From positions 25,678-89,677 of the forward strand of contig JBPOIK010000117.1 in the NCBI GenBank assembly GCA_052034525.1: a stretch of 64,000 nucleotides of DNA. The letters run 5' to 3'. This DNA comes from JAFGJQ01 sp052034525 (lineage in GTDB: Bacteria > Planctomycetota > Phycisphaerae > UBA1845). Positions 1-8,204 of this stretch are shown piece after piece. Every line of letters begins with the position of its first letter. Position 1 is the stretch's first letter. Below the pieces are notes generated by a model. The model was not told the DNA's origin. It did no database searches and was given only the letters and a program-made list of their open reading frames with translations. Position numbers and translations under genes: made by a program.

Positions 1-2256
1 ATCTGTCTGTTCCGTCCGCTGCATCGGGCTCTGATGAGCCTCTTGCACCGCGTTTTTCCGCCGCCGACCGACCCGCTGGACCGCTTGCTGCAACCGCCTC
101 CTTCGCGGATGCGGATCGCCGTACGGCAAGCCGGCCATCGAGCGTCGCAGGCACTGGCCGTCACGCTGGCCGCATGGCTGGCCGGGCTGCCTCTGGCGCT
201 GTTGTATTTTCAGCGTCTCTCGCTCTGGGGCTGGTTGAGCACGTTGCTGGTGGGACCGGTTGTTCTGGTCGTGATGGTTGCGTCATTCCTGAAGGTATTG
301 CTGGGGCTGCTGCTGCCCGGGCTGGCCGGACCGCTGACGCCAATGGTGGAGTGGCCGGCGACGGTCTTGAGTCACTGGGTAGGCGTCCTGAGCCGCCTGC
401 CCGGCGCGAGCCTCGTTGCGCCGGCGCCGCCGATTCCCGTGCTGATCGGCTATTACGCGCTGCTGGCCCTGTGGGTCATCGCCGCTCGCCGCCCCGCATG
501 GTACGGGCGCCTCCTTCGAGCGGCCGACGCCGTGTGGGAACGCCGGACATCCATTCCCGAGCGAATGGTCCCGTCGGACGTCACCACCATAACCGTCATG
601 CCCGTCGGCGCGGGCAGCATCGCCGTCATCGAGCTGCCCGGAGGTGCGGTGCTGCTTTTTGATGCGTCGGGTCCGGCCTACGACCCCCGCGGCCTGGGCG
701 TTCTGACGGCTCTGCTGCACCGCAAGGGCATCCGACACGTCAACGTGCTGATCGTCTCGCATCCGCGTCGCGATGCCCGGCAGTTCGCGCCGGATTGTCT
801 GGACGCTATGAACGTCGGCGGCGTGTGGCTCACGCCGTGGATGGAACGGCAGGCCGCTCGCGATGACAGCGGCACCGAATGGGTCCGGCGACTCAAGCAG
901 CGCGGATATCCGGTGCACGTCGTATCCTTGGAGTCTCCCGGCGTGGATCTTGGCGATACGCGGCTGGACTTCCTCTGGCCGCCCTCCAATCCGCCGTTTG
1001 TACCGGGCGTGGCGAACGCCTCGCTCGTGCTGCGCGTCGTCCATCGGGATCGGGCCGTACTGCTCTGCGGTGATATTCATGAGGATGCGCAGGAGTGGCT
1101 CGCCCACCAGGTCGACGTCCGGGCCGACGTGGCTGTGCTGCCGCACTTTCGCACCCTGACGTCGGCCACGCCGCGCCTGCTGGCAGAGGCCGAAATCACG
1201 GATCTGGTCTGCCCGCGTCCAGAGGCCCCCGACGAGTCCGATTCCATAAGTGAACCGCCGCCGCATCATCGGGTCCATTCGCCCGATGTCCACACGGGCG
1301 TCGAGGTGTCCCTGGACGGCGCCGCGCCTCGCGTGCGCCCGACGGACCTTCCGCCGCCGGCCAAATCGAACCGAATCGAGGCCGTTCCGTTTGCCGTGGT
1401 GGCGACGGCCCTGTTGGTGAGTCTCGTTGTCTGGCTCTGGCCGGCCGGCCGCCGGGACGCACTGACGCTGACCGTACTGGCCGTCGGCCGCGGCACTTCC
1501 AGCGTGCTGGAACTTCCGAACGGACGGACCTGGCTTTACGACGTGGGCGCCGGCGGGTCTTACGATCCGGGTCGCTCGGTGATCGTGCCCTGCCTGCGGC
1601 ACCGCAGAACGCGCTCGGTGGACGGCGTGTTTCTCTCGCACCCAAACCTGGATCATTTCAACGGGCTGCTCAGCGTGGCAGACCAGGTTCCCGTGCACGG
1701 CGTCCATGTGTCCCCTTGTTTTGAGTCGTTCTGCCGGCCGGGAACACCCGGCGGAGTTCTGCTGGCGGAGATGGTCCGCCGAAAGCTCGGCCTGACGACC
1801 GTCAGTGCGGACGACCCGCCGATGCGATTCGACGATGTGACCGTTGAAGTGCTGTGGCCGCCGTGCGTGCCGCCGTTCACGGTGGACGCGAACGACTCGT
1901 CGCTGGTGCTGCGTGTGCGTTACGCCGGCCGATCGATCCTGCTGACCGGCGACGTGGAATACGCCGCACAGCAATGGCTCCTGGACCATGCGGACCTCCG
2001 CGCGGACGTGCTGCTGCTTCCCCACCACGGCGCCGTCTGCTCCAACACCGGCGCGTTCATCCAGGCCGTCAATCCGAGCGTGGTGATCCGTTCGTCGTTC
2101 GAACGCCGCGACCGGACATCCGAAGAGCTGCTGCGTCTGTTGTCCGACCGCGCCTGCTACAGCACCGCCGACCACGGCGCCGTCATCGTCCGCATCACGC
2201 CCGCCGATCTGGCCGTCAGCGTCCAGCGGCAACCGCGCCCTGGCCCGCCCCGATAG
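1..2256 (+). CDS. ComEC/Rec2-like competence protein, C-terminal part (5' end outside window)
   Basis: The reading frame is open from base 1, so the gene begins upstream; an ATG at 34 is probably internal. Hydrophobic segments (roughly the first 150 codons) resemble the end of the ComEC channel domain. Two metallo-beta-lactamase-like domains follow. The first, around 580-1250, is degenerate: SHPRRDA stands where the HxxxDH metal motif should be. After one more membrane segment (about 1380-1440), the second, around 1460-2220, keeps SHPNLDHFNG, a GDVE motif and LLPHHGA. ComEC proteins bring single-stranded DNA across the inner membrane, and the soluble domain is thought to act on the non-transported strand. 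The family assignment is fairly secure; the duplicated soluble domain is unusual, and a role in natural transformation is inferred. Confidence 0.75.
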   Translation: MCLFRPLHRALMSLLHRVFPPPTDPLDRLLQPPPSRMRIAVRQAGHRASQALAVTLAAWLAGLPLALLYFQRLSLWGWLSTLLVGPVVLVVMVASFLKVLLGLLLPGLAGPLTPMVEWPATVLSHWVGVLSRLPGASLVAPAPPIPVLIGYYALLALWVIAARRPAWYGRLLRAADAVWERRTSIPERMVPSDVTTITVMPVGAGSIAVIELPGGAVLLFDASGPAYDPRGLGVLTALLHRKGIRHVNVLIVSHPRRDARQFAPDCLDAMNVGGVWLTPWMERQAARDDSGTEWVRRLKQRGYPVHVVSLESPGVDLGDTRLDFLWPPSNPPFVPGVANASLVLRVVHRDRAVLLCGDIHEDAQEWLAHQVDVRADVAVLPHFRTLTSATPRLLAEAEITDLVCPRPEAPDESDSISEPPPHHRVHSPDVHTGVEVSLDGAAPRVRPTDLPPPAKSNRIEAVPFAVVATALLVSLVVWLWPAGRRDALTLTVLAVGRGTSSVLELPNGRTWLYDVGAGGSYDPGRSVIVPCLRHRRTRSVDGVFLSHPNLDHFNGLLSVADQVPVHGVHVSPCFESFCRPGTPGGVLLAEMVRRKLGLTTVSADDPPMRFDDVTVEVLWPPCVPPFTVDANDSSLVLRVRYAGRSILLTGDVEYAAQQWLLDHADLRADVLLLPHHGAVCSNTGAFIQAVNPSVVIRSSFERRDRTSEELLRLLSDRACYSTADHGAVIVRITPADLAVSVQRQPRPGPPR

Positions 2257-2345
2257 CCGCGTCCCGGCGGCCCATCGCCCCTTGCCGCGCACCGGCGCGT
2301 CGGCTATGGTTGCGAATTCTGGACGCTTCAACGGAGGTTCACCCT

Positions 2346-3587
2346 ATGGCCCGGATAGAGCCCTTTCCCGCGATTCGCTACGACTTCGACCGCCTCGGCC
2401 CCCGGCTCAGCACACGCATCGCCCCGCCGTACGACGTGCTGGAGCAGGCCGACAAGGACCGCCTGCTGGCCGGCAGTGACCGCAACATCGTGGCCGTCGA
2501 TCTGCCGCACATTCCCCCCAAAAGCGCCGGCCCGCCGGAATGCTACCAGAAGGCCGCCGACACGCTGCGAGCCTGGCTGGCCGACGGCACGCTCATCCGC
2601 GAGCCGCGCCCGGCCCTGTATGTCTACCACCAGGTCTTCACCGTGCAGGGTCGGCAGTACACCCGGCGGAAATACATCGCCCGCCTGCGCCTGGTGCCGT
2701 TCTCCGAGGGCGTCGTCCTGCCGCACGAGCAGACCTTCGGCGGTCCGAAGGAAGACCGCCTGGCTCTTATGAAGGCCACCCGCTGCAATCTTTCGCCGGT
2801 CTTCGGGCTGTATTCCGATCCAAAGGACGAGATCGGCGCGGCTTTCCAGTCCGCCGTCTCCCGCACGCCCGATGCAGTGGCGGAGCTGGAAGATGTGGAG
2901 AACCGCATCTGGATTGAGACGGACGAGACGGTCATCGAGCGCGTTCGCTCGGTGATGGCCCCGAAAAAGGTCTTCATCGCCGACGGACATCACCGCTACG
3001 GCACGGGGCTGCTGTACCGCGATTTCGCGGCCCAGCAGGCTGGCGGAAAGCTCCCTGACGAGCACCCCGCCCACTACGTCCTGATGGTGCTGGCCAGTAT
3101 GGATGATCCCGGAGCGCTGATTCTGCCGTATCCGCGCGTCCTGGCTCACGTCACGCTGGACGCACTGCTGGCTGCCTGGAAGCCCGGCGCCGTCGAAACG
3201 GCCGCGGGGCAGGCGGATATGGACTTGTTCGAGGGCCGGTCCGGGCGGACGGTCGGCGTGCGCTTCACGGATCGGGCCAAACTCAAAACCCTGGCGCCCG
3301 ACCGCACGGATGCCTGGCGGGCCCTGGACCTGGCCTATCTGCATCGCTACCTGCTGGAAGAACTGACGGTGCCGTCGCCGATCGGCAAACCGACGATCCA
3401 TTACGTCAAATCGGACGAGGTCGCCCGCACCACCGCCCGCGAGGAGGACGGCGTTGCCCTGCTGGCCCGGGCAACCCCCATGGCCCAGCTTCGCGCCGTC
3501 AGCGAGGCCGGCGACCTGATGCCGCAGAAGAGCACGTACTTCTATCCGAAACTGGCGACCGGGCTGACCATCAACCCGCTGGAGTGA
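2346..3587 (+). CDS. DUF1015 family protein
   Basis: The 413-residue product matches the DUF1015 family in length and layout: an N-terminal PFPAIRYD start, TRIAPPYDVL, a central LPHEQTFGGPKEDRL block, and the IADGHHRYGTGL motif near residue 215. The biochemical function of this family is not established; members are soluble and often annotated only by domain. ATG 2346 is chosen because GGAGG lies at 2333-2337, eight bases before it, and because family similarity begins there, although the frame stays open far upstream. The next gene starts with a GTG that overlaps this stop codon, so the two are probably translationally coupled. Confidence 0.85.
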   Translation: MARIEPFPAIRYDFDRLGPRLSTRIAPPYDVLEQADKDRLLAGSDRNIVAVDLPHIPPKSAGPPECYQKAADTLRAWLADGTLIREPRPALYVYHQVFTVQGRQYTRRKYIARLRLVPFSEGVVLPHEQTFGGPKEDRLALMKATRCNLSPVFGLYSDPKDEIGAAFQSAVSRTPDAVAELEDVENRIWIETDETVIERVRSVMAPKKVFIADGHHRYGTGLLYRDFAAQQAGGKLPDEHPAHYVLMVLASMDDPGALILPYPRVLAHVTLDALLAAWKPGAVETAAGQADMDLFEGRSGRTVGVRFTDRAKLKTLAPDRTDAWRALDLAYLHRYLLEELTVPSPIGKPTIHYVKSDEVARTTAREEDGVALLARATPMAQLRAVSEAGDLMPQKSTYFYPKLATGLTINPLE

Positions 3588-4453
3588 ACTCCGTGTTCCA
3601 CAGGGCGTCTGCAACGACCGCGCACCGCGCTGCTCGGAGACTGCGAATCCTCCTGCTGACGGGGCCCGTCTGGACTTTCGGGTGCGGCCCGGCGGTCGTC
3701 AACCTGACGAACGCGGCCTGGGCGCCGTCCCCCGTACCGACCAAATATGACGACCGGGCGTGGGCCACCGTTCTTCGTGAAAACGTCAAGGACGGACGGG
3801 TGGACTACAACCATCTGAAGGCCCACCCGGAGCCGCTCCAGCAATACCTGGGGCTGATTTCCCTTGTCGGGCCGACTTCCCAGCCGGGCGAGTTCCCCTC
3901 CCGAAGCAGTCAACTGGCCTATTTCATCAACGCGTACAACGCCGGCGTGTTGCAGGCCGTACTGTATCGCGGCGTCCCGGAAACCGTCCATGACGTGCGC
4001 CTGCCGCCTTTCGAAGAGGGCCACAGCATTGTGGTGGACGGCGTCCCGCGCACGCTGGCCTTGCTGCGGCAGCTTGTCTGGGCCAACAGCAGCGCCGATG
4101 CCCGCGTGGAGTTCGCCCTGTGCGACGCAGCCCTGGGCTCGCCGCCGCTGGCGAATCAGCCGATCCGCCCGGACACGCTGCGGCGCGACCTGCGCGAGCT
4201 GGCGGCCGCCGCCATGGCCAACGGACGCCAGATCCGCATCGACCACGAACGACGTGAATTGCTCGTCTCCCGCGCGATCTTCCTCCATCAGCCGGAGTTC
4301 CTCGAATTCTACGCCCGACAGACCGGCTCGCGAACCGGCAGCCTGCTCAGCGCGTTGCTCCAGTTGGCCGACGGTCCGCGGCGCGACTGGCTCAACACCG
4401 CCATCGGCTACCGGATCGCGGCGATCCCGTTCGACCGGAATCTCAACCTGTGA
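3584..4453 (+). CDS. DUF547 domain protein, exported or membrane-anchored
   Basis: This 289-residue protein carries a DUF547 domain over most of its length, with the typical YFINAYNAG block near residue 112 and a following VLYRGVPETV segment. The N-terminus is basic, then hydrophobic (about residues 20-35) and includes a cysteine in TFGCGP, so export, possibly as a lipoprotein, is likely. The GTG start at 3584 overlaps the TGA of the DUF1015 gene (GTGA), which suggests translational coupling; a second GTG at 3593 is possible. DUF547 has no firmly known reaction. The pair DUF1015-DUF547 looks like one transcription unit. Confidence 0.75.
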   Translation: MNSVFHRASATTAHRAARRLRILLLTGPVWTFGCGPAVVNLTNAAWAPSPVPTKYDDRAWATVLRENVKDGRVDYNHLKAHPEPLQQYLGLISLVGPTSQPGEFPSRSSQLAYFINAYNAGVLQAVLYRGVPETVHDVRLPPFEEGHSIVVDGVPRTLALLRQLVWANSSADARVEFALCDAALGSPPLANQPIRPDTLRRDLRELAAAAMANGRQIRIDHERRELLVSRAIFLHQPEFLEFYARQTGSRTGSLLSALLQLADGPRRDWLNTAIGYRIAAIPFDRNLNL

Positions 4454-4555
4454 ACTCATGCCTCTGCCGGCGCCCGCTGAGGCGTTTCCGGGCGCGGCCG
4501 GCATCGCCGTCATTGACCTTCGTCGCCGGCACCGCAAGGATGTTGCGGCACCACG

Positions 4556-5041
4556 ATGTTCTTCTACCTTCTCATCCTTTTCATAGTCGTCCCCATGGTG
4601 GAACTGACCCTGCTGATCCGCATCGGCCGAGCGATTTCCATCGGCCCGACGCTTGCCCTGGTGGTGCTGACCGGCCTGGTGGGGGCCGCCGTCGCCCGGC
4701 ACCAGGGCATCCGCACGCTCGGTCGCATTCAGGCGGAACTGGCCGCCGGTCGAATACCCACGGGCCAGATGGTCGACGGGCTGCTGATTCTCCTGGCCGG
4801 TCTGCTGTTGATTCTTCCGGGCGTGCTGACGGACGCCGCGGGATTTGCCCTCCTGATCCCTCCCGTCCGTCGCCTCATCCGTCGTCGGCTGGCGGATCGC
4901 TTCGCCCGTCGCGTCACGATCATGCACCCCGGTCCCTTTTCGTCGCCCGGAGCCGCGCCGCCCGGTGGGAGCCACTTCATCGATGTGGAAGCCACGGAGG
5001 TCCCCCCGCTTGGCGACGATCGCCGGGATCCGCATCCCTGA
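4556..5041 (+). CDS. fxsA: FxsA family membrane protein
   Basis: The 161-residue product has the FxsA layout: a hydrophobic start with PMVELTLLIRIG, two further membrane segments including LLLILPGVLTDAAGF, and a basic stretch after the last one (RRLIRRRLADRF). FxsA of E. coli is an inner-membrane protein linked to suppression of F-exclusion of phage T7; its molecular role in most bacteria is unknown. The last 45 or so residues are hydrophilic and rich in Pro and Gly, and probably cytoplasmic. ATG 4556 begins directly at the first membrane segment as in homologues. It lies 102 bases behind the DUF547 gene on the same strand. Confidence 0.85.
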   Translation: MFFYLLILFIVVPMVELTLLIRIGRAISIGPTLALVVLTGLVGAAVARHQGIRTLGRIQAELAAGRIPTGQMVDGLLILLAGLLLILPGVLTDAAGFALLIPPVRRLIRRRLADRFARRVTIMHPGPFSSPGAAPPGGSHFIDVEATEVPPLGDDRRDPHP

Positions 5042-5452
5042 TACCGGCGAAAGGAGTGTGGAGCGATGGAGTGCATGCGGAATTCCACTTGGTTTCGAGC
5101 AGGCACGCCTCGCCCGACCGGATGGCTCGGGGCGGTTGGCCGATCGCCTTACGCGAGCCCGTAGCAGACACGGGATCTTCCCGACCGGCCGGCCGACCGA
5201 GTTTTTCCTTGAAGACCGGGCGGGGCAGAAGTACAAGTTTCGGTACCGAACTGATCGTCTCTGCCGAAAGGCTGGTTCATGCTCGCCTTGAGCGTGGGTT
5301 CCGGCCGCGACGCACAAGGCATGCCGAGGGGGCGGCAGCGGCGGACAGGAAAGCGCGGACGTGTCCGGCCGGAACCTGTTGTGATGGTTGCGTGAAGCGG
5401 TACGATGGTGCAGAATCTCCCGTTGGCCGGTCAAGGAATTGAGAGGCGCGGC
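5042..5452. other. intergenic region before the inositol-phosphate synthase gene
   Basis: I see no convincing gene in these 411 bases. Frames that stay open here have no family similarity and no good ribosome site. The right end holds the candidate promoter at 5379-5406. Confidence 0.5.
5379..5406 (+). promoter_or_regulatory. candidate sigma70-type promoter of inositol-phosphate synthase
   Basis: TTGTGA (5379-5384) and TACGAT (5401-5406) are separated by 16 bases. Each box matches four of six consensus bases. Transcription would begin near 5413, giving a leader of about 40 bases before ATG 5453. Prediction from sequence only. Confidence 0.45.
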
Positions 5453-6544
5453 ATGAGTAAGATCAAGCTGGCCGTTGTGGGCGTGGGCAATTGTGCAAGC
5501 GCCCTGCTGCAAGGCATAGAGTATTACCAACGCAAGGCATCGGTGGATACGGCCGGGCTGCTGCACCGCACCATCGGCGGGTACGGCTTGGCAGACATCC
5601 AGCCCGTCGTGGCCTTCGACGTGGACCGCCGGAAGGTGGGTCGGCCCCTGGAAGAGGCCATTTTTGCCCAGCCCAACTGTACCACGGTGTTCCAGCCGGA
5701 GATTCCGCGGACGGGGGTCACCGTTCTGATGGGTCCGGTGCTGGACGGGGTGGCAGACCACCTGAAGAACTACCCGGATGATCAGGCTCCGCGCGTGGCC
5801 GATGCCCAGCCGGTGGACGTGGCGGCCGCGCTGCGGGATTCCGGGGCCAACGTGCTGGTCTGTTACCTGCCGGTGGGCTCGGAGGACGCCGTTCAGCATT
5901 ATGCCCGGGCCTGCCTGGAGACCGGCGTGGCCATGATCAATTGCATGCCGGTGTTCATCGCGTCCAACCCCGAGTGGGCCTCACAGTTCCGGGATCGCGG
6001 CGTGCCTGTCGTCGGCGACGACATCAAAAGCCAGATGGGCGCCACCATCAGCCATCGCGTGCTCGCCCGGCTGATGGGCGACCGCGGGGTCCGGCTGGAC
6101 CGGACCTACCAGCTTAACACCGGCGGCAACACCGATTTTCTGAATATGCTCGAGCAGTCGCGGCTGCGCACGAAGCGCATTTCCAAAACCGAGTCCGTAC
6201 AGTCGCAGTTGGACGTGCGGCTCGACCCGGACAACATCCACATCGGCCCCAGCGACTACGTCCCCTGGCAGAAGGACAACAAGGTCTGTTTCATCCGCAT
6301 GGAGTGGCGGGGCTTCGGCGACGTGGTCAACAACCTCGAACTGCGGCTGAGCGTGGAAGACTCGCCCAACAGCGGCGGTGTCGCGATCGACGCCATCCGC
6401 TGTGCGAAGCTGGCCCTGGATCGCGGCATCGGCGGTCCGCTGCACGAGATCTCCAGCTTCGCCATGAAGCATCCGCCACGCCAGCTCCGCGATTCGCAAG
6501 CCCGCGACCTGCTGGAAAAATGGATCGCGGAGCGCGCAAAGTAA
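5453..6544 (+). CDS. ino1: inositol-3-phosphate synthase
   Basis: The enzyme converts D-glucose 6-phosphate to 1D-myo-inositol 3-phosphate using NAD in a cyclase mechanism. The 363-residue product has the N-terminal NAD-binding GVGNCASAL (from residue 10), the conserved GDDIKSQMGATI, LNTGGNTDFLNM and KDNKVCFIRMEW blocks, and the length of the short actinobacterial/archaeal type rather than the roughly 530-residue eukaryotic type. ATG 5453 is chosen over an upstream in-frame start because similarity begins at MSKIKLAVVG and GAGAGG lies at 5441-5446. The gene stands alone behind its own candidate promoter. The product could feed inositol-containing lipids or compatible solutes; which one cannot be read here. 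Confidence 0.92.
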   Translation: MSKIKLAVVGVGNCASALLQGIEYYQRKASVDTAGLLHRTIGGYGLADIQPVVAFDVDRRKVGRPLEEAIFAQPNCTTVFQPEIPRTGVTVLMGPVLDGVADHLKNYPDDQAPRVADAQPVDVAAALRDSGANVLVCYLPVGSEDAVQHYARACLETGVAMINCMPVFIASNPEWASQFRDRGVPVVGDDIKSQMGATISHRVLARLMGDRGVRLDRTYQLNTGGNTDFLNMLEQSRLRTKRISKTESVQSQLDVRLDPDNIHIGPSDYVPWQKDNKVCFIRMEWRGFGDVVNNLELRLSVEDSPNSGGVAIDAIRCAKLALDRGIGGPLHEISSFAMKHPPRQLRDSQARDLLEKWIAERAK

Positions 6545-6589
6545 CCCCCGCGCCCGCCCACGGCACCTGCCCCCCCACAACAGCGCGGA

Positions 6590-6694
6590 TCAACCCGCAG
6601 GGGGCCGGAATGGGCCCTCGCCTCCGACGAACTGGCAGGCGCACACTCCGCCCACCAGGCTCAGACTGCCCAAAACGAACACCCTCTGAAACAT
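6590..6694 (-). CDS. candidate 34-residue lipoprotein-like peptide
   Basis: ATG at 6694 opens a short frame that reads MFQRVFVLGSLSLVGG, then VCAC, then a hydrophilic Gly/Pro tail ending at 6590. The pattern (one basic residue, a hydrophobic core, a cysteine at a lipobox-like position) resembles very small secreted lipoproteins. A promoter-like pair at 6737-6765 on the same strand would start transcription about 35 bases before the ATG. No strong ribosome site is visible and no family is recognised, so this remains a candidate. Confidence 0.35.
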   Translation of the reverse strand: MFQRVFVLGSLSLVGGVCACQFVGGEGPFRPPAG

Positions 6695-6736
6695 GATCCG
6701 CAACGACCCACCACACCACCCCGCGGCAACGCCGTA

Positions 6737-6765
6737 ACTATCTATATGATATAGAATTACATCAA
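6737..6765 (-). promoter_or_regulatory. candidate promoter with palindrome in an AT-rich island
   Basis: On the minus strand TTGATG (6765-6760) and GATAGT (6742-6737) are 17 bases apart. The spacer contains the palindrome CTATAT-G-ATATAG (6742-6754). The island (about 6733-6778) is far more AT-rich than its surroundings. It could drive the small peptide gene at 6590-6694. Confidence 0.35.
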
Positions 6766-6969
6766 CTATTGGTCGTAACGAAGCCAGGAGACATGACGGG
6801 CATACGCTTGGAGTGCGAGGGCTTCTGTGTGACCTTGGGTTCCGCGCAAGACGTCTGCCAATGGGTGTTGTCAGCAGCCACACAAGGCGTTCCGAACGCG
6901 ACACACCTCAACCGGTGGGCTGGCGGGTGTGCGCGGGAGGGTCTTCACTGGCCGGATGCCTGGCGGAAC

Positions 6970-7042
6970 TGGGCCCGGAGGGATTTGAACCCCCGACCAA
7001 TCGATTATGAGTCGACTGCTCTGACCACTGAGCTACGGGCCC
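6970..7042 (-). tRNA. tRNA with CAT anticodon, probably tRNA-Ile2
   Basis: The minus strand folds into a complete cloverleaf: a 7-bp acceptor stem GGGCCCG/CGGGCCC, D stem GCTC/GAGC, anticodon stem GTCGA/TCGAT with loop CTCATAA (anticodon CAT), and a T arm with TTCAAAT loop. Length is 72 bases plus discriminator A (6970). The 3' CCA is not encoded. A CAT anticodon allows initiator Met, elongator Met or Ile2. The stretch CTCATAATCG, the following TTGGTCG and the D arm closely match bacterial tRNA-Ile2, whose C34 is changed to lysidine by TilS so that it reads AUA. The initiator-type C1:A72 mismatch is absent (G1:C72). Ile2 is favoured over elongator Met by similarity only. Confidence 0.9.
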
Positions 7043-7067
7043 GGTGCCGGGCGCGGCGGCCGGGGTC

Positions 7068-7096
7068 ATCTTACGGTCTTGCGCAGTGCCGGGCAA
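7068..7096 (-). promoter_or_regulatory. candidate promoter of the tRNA gene
   Basis: On the minus strand TTGCCC (7096-7091) and TAAGAT (7073-7068) are separated by 17 bases. Transcription would begin near 7061, about 20 bases before the tRNA. The GC-rich stretch just after the -10 box is typical of stable RNA promoters. Confidence 0.5.
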
Positions 7097-7125
7097 TGTA
7101 ACACAGCTCTTCCGGGCCATGCCCG

Positions 7126-8193
7126 TCAGCGGCCCTCGCGAGAGGATTGACGCTGCGTCTCACGCTGAAGAATGCGGCGCTCCCGGGGGTTGAGCGACTG
7201 GATGCCCTCCCGGGATATCTTCTCGAGGATGGCGTCGACCGCGCGGCGATCGGCCTCCAACTGTTGCGACTCCCGCTGCCGACGGGCCGCTTCCCGGCGG
7301 GCCCGACGACGCTGCCAGTAAGACGGCGACCGACCCGTCCGCTCGACAGACCGCTCGAACGACGTATAGCCCTGCGAGAAGTCGTAACCGAACTCGCCGC
7401 CCTCGTCGTACATTCCCATGCGAATCTGCTGCCGTTGCTGCATGCAGGTGATGTATCCGAAAAACGCCAGGGCAAAGAGAATGTACGCCTGGGAGAAGAT
7501 GGCGATCACGCCGAACCCGATCGCCCCGATCATCCCGATGCCGCTGGCAAGCATCATGGACTCGCGGTAGCCCATGCTCGGCCACAACAGGGACTGGAGG
7601 ATTTTGCCCCCGTCGAGCGGAAAGACGGGCGAGAGGTTGAACAGCAGCAGGCAGAGGTTCAGCCCGAAGAAATATGCGATCCACCATTGCCAGTGGGCAT
7701 GGAAAACCCCCGCACCGCCAACGGGGTCAAACGGCCGGAACGGGTTCCACGGCACCGACGCGAACGTCCCCGTGGACAACACCAGCACGGACGCCGCCAG
7801 CACGCATAGAACCGGGTGAACGGCCGGCCCGCTGATCGCCGTGATCAGATGGGCACGCGGCGTGTGCGGCGGGCCGACCAGGGCCAGGCCGCCCAGAGGC
7901 CAGAGCATGATTTCGCTTGCTTCGCCCTTGACGGCCCGGCAGCCGAAGCAATGGCCGAACTCATGGATGAGCACGATGAGAAAAAGCAGCGCAATGGCGA
8001 TCAGACTGTCCCTCAGCGTGCTGACCCCGCCTTGCACGTCTTCCTGAAACGCCCGTGCCAGCAGCACGAGCGCCCCGAGCACGAACAACAGATGCACACG
8101 GATGTCAATCCGGAACAGCCGCCCGATGCGGAAGGACCAGTTGATCGGGTTGTCAAACGACCGTGACATACCTGTCGCCGGAAACCATCCCAC
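7126..8193 (-). CDS. site-2 protease family (M50) intramembrane metalloprotease
   Basis: The 355-residue membrane protein has the zinc motif HEFGH (residues 77-81), a SGPAVHP segment near 121 and FPLDGG with the third zinc ligand Asp194, so the active site is intact. Five or six membrane segments cover residues 33-250; there is no PDZ or CBS domain. A basic cytosolic tail (about 280-355) ends in a motif, GIQSLNPRERRIL, closely matching the tail of the rhomboid protease encoded just upstream. M50 proteases cut transmembrane segments of substrates such as anti-sigma factors. ATG 8193 lies 11 bases after the rhomboid stop; ATG 8169 (MSRSFD) is an equally possible start. Both genes are probably one operon. 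The substrate is unknown. Confidence 0.85.
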   Translation of the reverse strand: MGWFPATGMSRSFDNPINWSFRIGRLFRIDIRVHLLFVLGALVLLARAFQEDVQGGVSTLRDSLIAIALLFLIVLIHEFGHCFGCRAVKGEASEIMLWPLGGLALVGPPHTPRAHLITAISGPAVHPVLCVLAASVLVLSTGTFASVPWNPFRPFDPVGGAGVFHAHWQWWIAYFFGLNLCLLLFNLSPVFPLDGGKILQSLLWPSMGYRESMMLASGIGMIGAIGFGVIAIFSQAYILFALAFFGYITCMQQRQQIRMGMYDEGGEFGYDFSQGYTSFERSVERTGRSPSYWQRRRARREAARRQRESQQLEADRRAVDAILEKISREGIQSLNPRERRILQRETQRQSSREGR

Positions 8194-8204
8194 CCGCGGA
8201 CCGG

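Noticed and set aside
283..2331. Long open frame opposite the ComEC gene
   Set aside because: Mirror of a GC-rich gene; no family similarity, no ribosome site, many Arg, Gly and Ala residues.
6733..6778. AT-rich island next to a tRNA considered as an integration site
   Set aside because: No duplicated tRNA end, integrase or change in gene content is seen.
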